Positions 7,318-7,332 of a stretch of 7,332 nt of DNA are shown here, one piece after another. The translations under genes were made by a program, and so were the position numbers. The notes below the pieces were generated by a model. The model had not been told where the DNA came from, did not search any database, and worked only from the letters and a program-made list of their open reading frames with translations. Position 1 is the first letter of the stretch; every line of letters starts with the position of its first letter. Origin of the DNA: Actinomycetota bacterium (GTDB lineage Bacteria > Actinomycetota > Actinomycetes > Nanopelagicales > Nanopelagicaceae); NCBI GenBank assembly GCA_009700715.1, contig WLLM01000035.1:1-7332 (forward strand), given 5' to 3'.

Positions 7318-7332
7318 CCAGAACTCTTCTGG
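7318..7332. repeat. Perfect interrupted palindrome in the rpsA upstream region
   Basis: CCAGAA, three spacer bases (CTC), then TTCTGG form two perfect 6-bp inverted arms at the very end of the window, 33 nt upstream of the rpsA start. It may be an operator, a short hairpin in the rpsA leader, or part of a structure belonging to the gene beyond the edge. No T-run follows on the minus strand, so it does not look like an intrinsic terminator of an upstream gene. Arms this short can arise by chance, and the window edge hides whether the symmetry extends. Confidence 0.35.

Noticed and set aside
7321..7332. GAAC next to the edge palindrome as half of a LexA box
   Set aside because: An actinobacterial SOS box needs GAAC-N4-GTTC. 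Here the second half reads CTGG, so the site does not fit.
1..7332. Mobile element, CRISPR array, tRNA or a novel defence-type system
   Set aside because: The window is more than 97% occupied by five conserved housekeeping genes. I saw no transposase, terminal repeats, spaced direct repeats or tRNA-like cloverleaf, and no unassigned gene.

Overview
This 7.3 kb window is a compact stretch of bacterial core chromosome. Every supported gene is on the minus strand, so transcription runs from high to low coordinates: rpsA (ribosomal protein S1), a Rho-independent terminator, then coaE (dephospho-CoA kinase), uvrB, uvrA and the 5' third or less of uvrC. The four-gene block after the terminator is almost gapless: 9 nt between coaE and uvrB, and 0 nt at both uvrB/uvrA and uvrA/uvrC, where the stop codon directly abuts the next start codon. 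It reads as one operon encoding all three subunits of the nucleotide excision repair (NER) nuclease behind a CoA-synthesis gene.

The proteins look actinobacterial. RpsA has four S1 domains and the N- and C-terminal motifs I recall from Mycobacterium and Streptomyces RpsA. UvrB has an actinobacterial type of N-terminus and ends in a GMDEAG motif. UvrC carries the LEFSWIKQYQPTYNV variant of the GIY-YIG domain end. Base composition judged by eye is only in the mid-to-high 40s % G+C, well below most Actinobacteria. Together with the very tight packing this suggests a streamlined, low-GC lineage such as the freshwater acI group (Ca. Nanopelagicales; Planktophila or Nanopelagicus). That placement is inference from remembered family sequences, not a search.

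Layout by plus-strand coordinates: 1-278 uvrC 5' part, running off the window; 279-3152 uvrA (GTG start); 3153-5246 uvrB; 5256-5846 coaE; 5847-5929 intergenic with the rpsA terminator and a candidate coaE promoter; 5930-7285 rpsA (TTG start); 7286-7332 rpsA leader with a small perfect palindrome cut by the window end. No gap exceeds 300 bases, and no plus-strand gene is supported.

UvrA finds bulky DNA lesions and loads UvrB, UvrB verifies the damage, and UvrC cuts on both sides, so the three subunits form one pathway. CoaE makes coenzyme A and RpsA acts in translation; their linkage to uvrB is a known actinobacterial gene neighbourhood (rpsA-coaE-uvrB in Mycobacterium) and need not be functional. 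I found no new system, mobile element, CRISPR or RNA gene. The second-look items are small: junction compaction, start codons, a possible leaderless promoter, and the edge palindrome.
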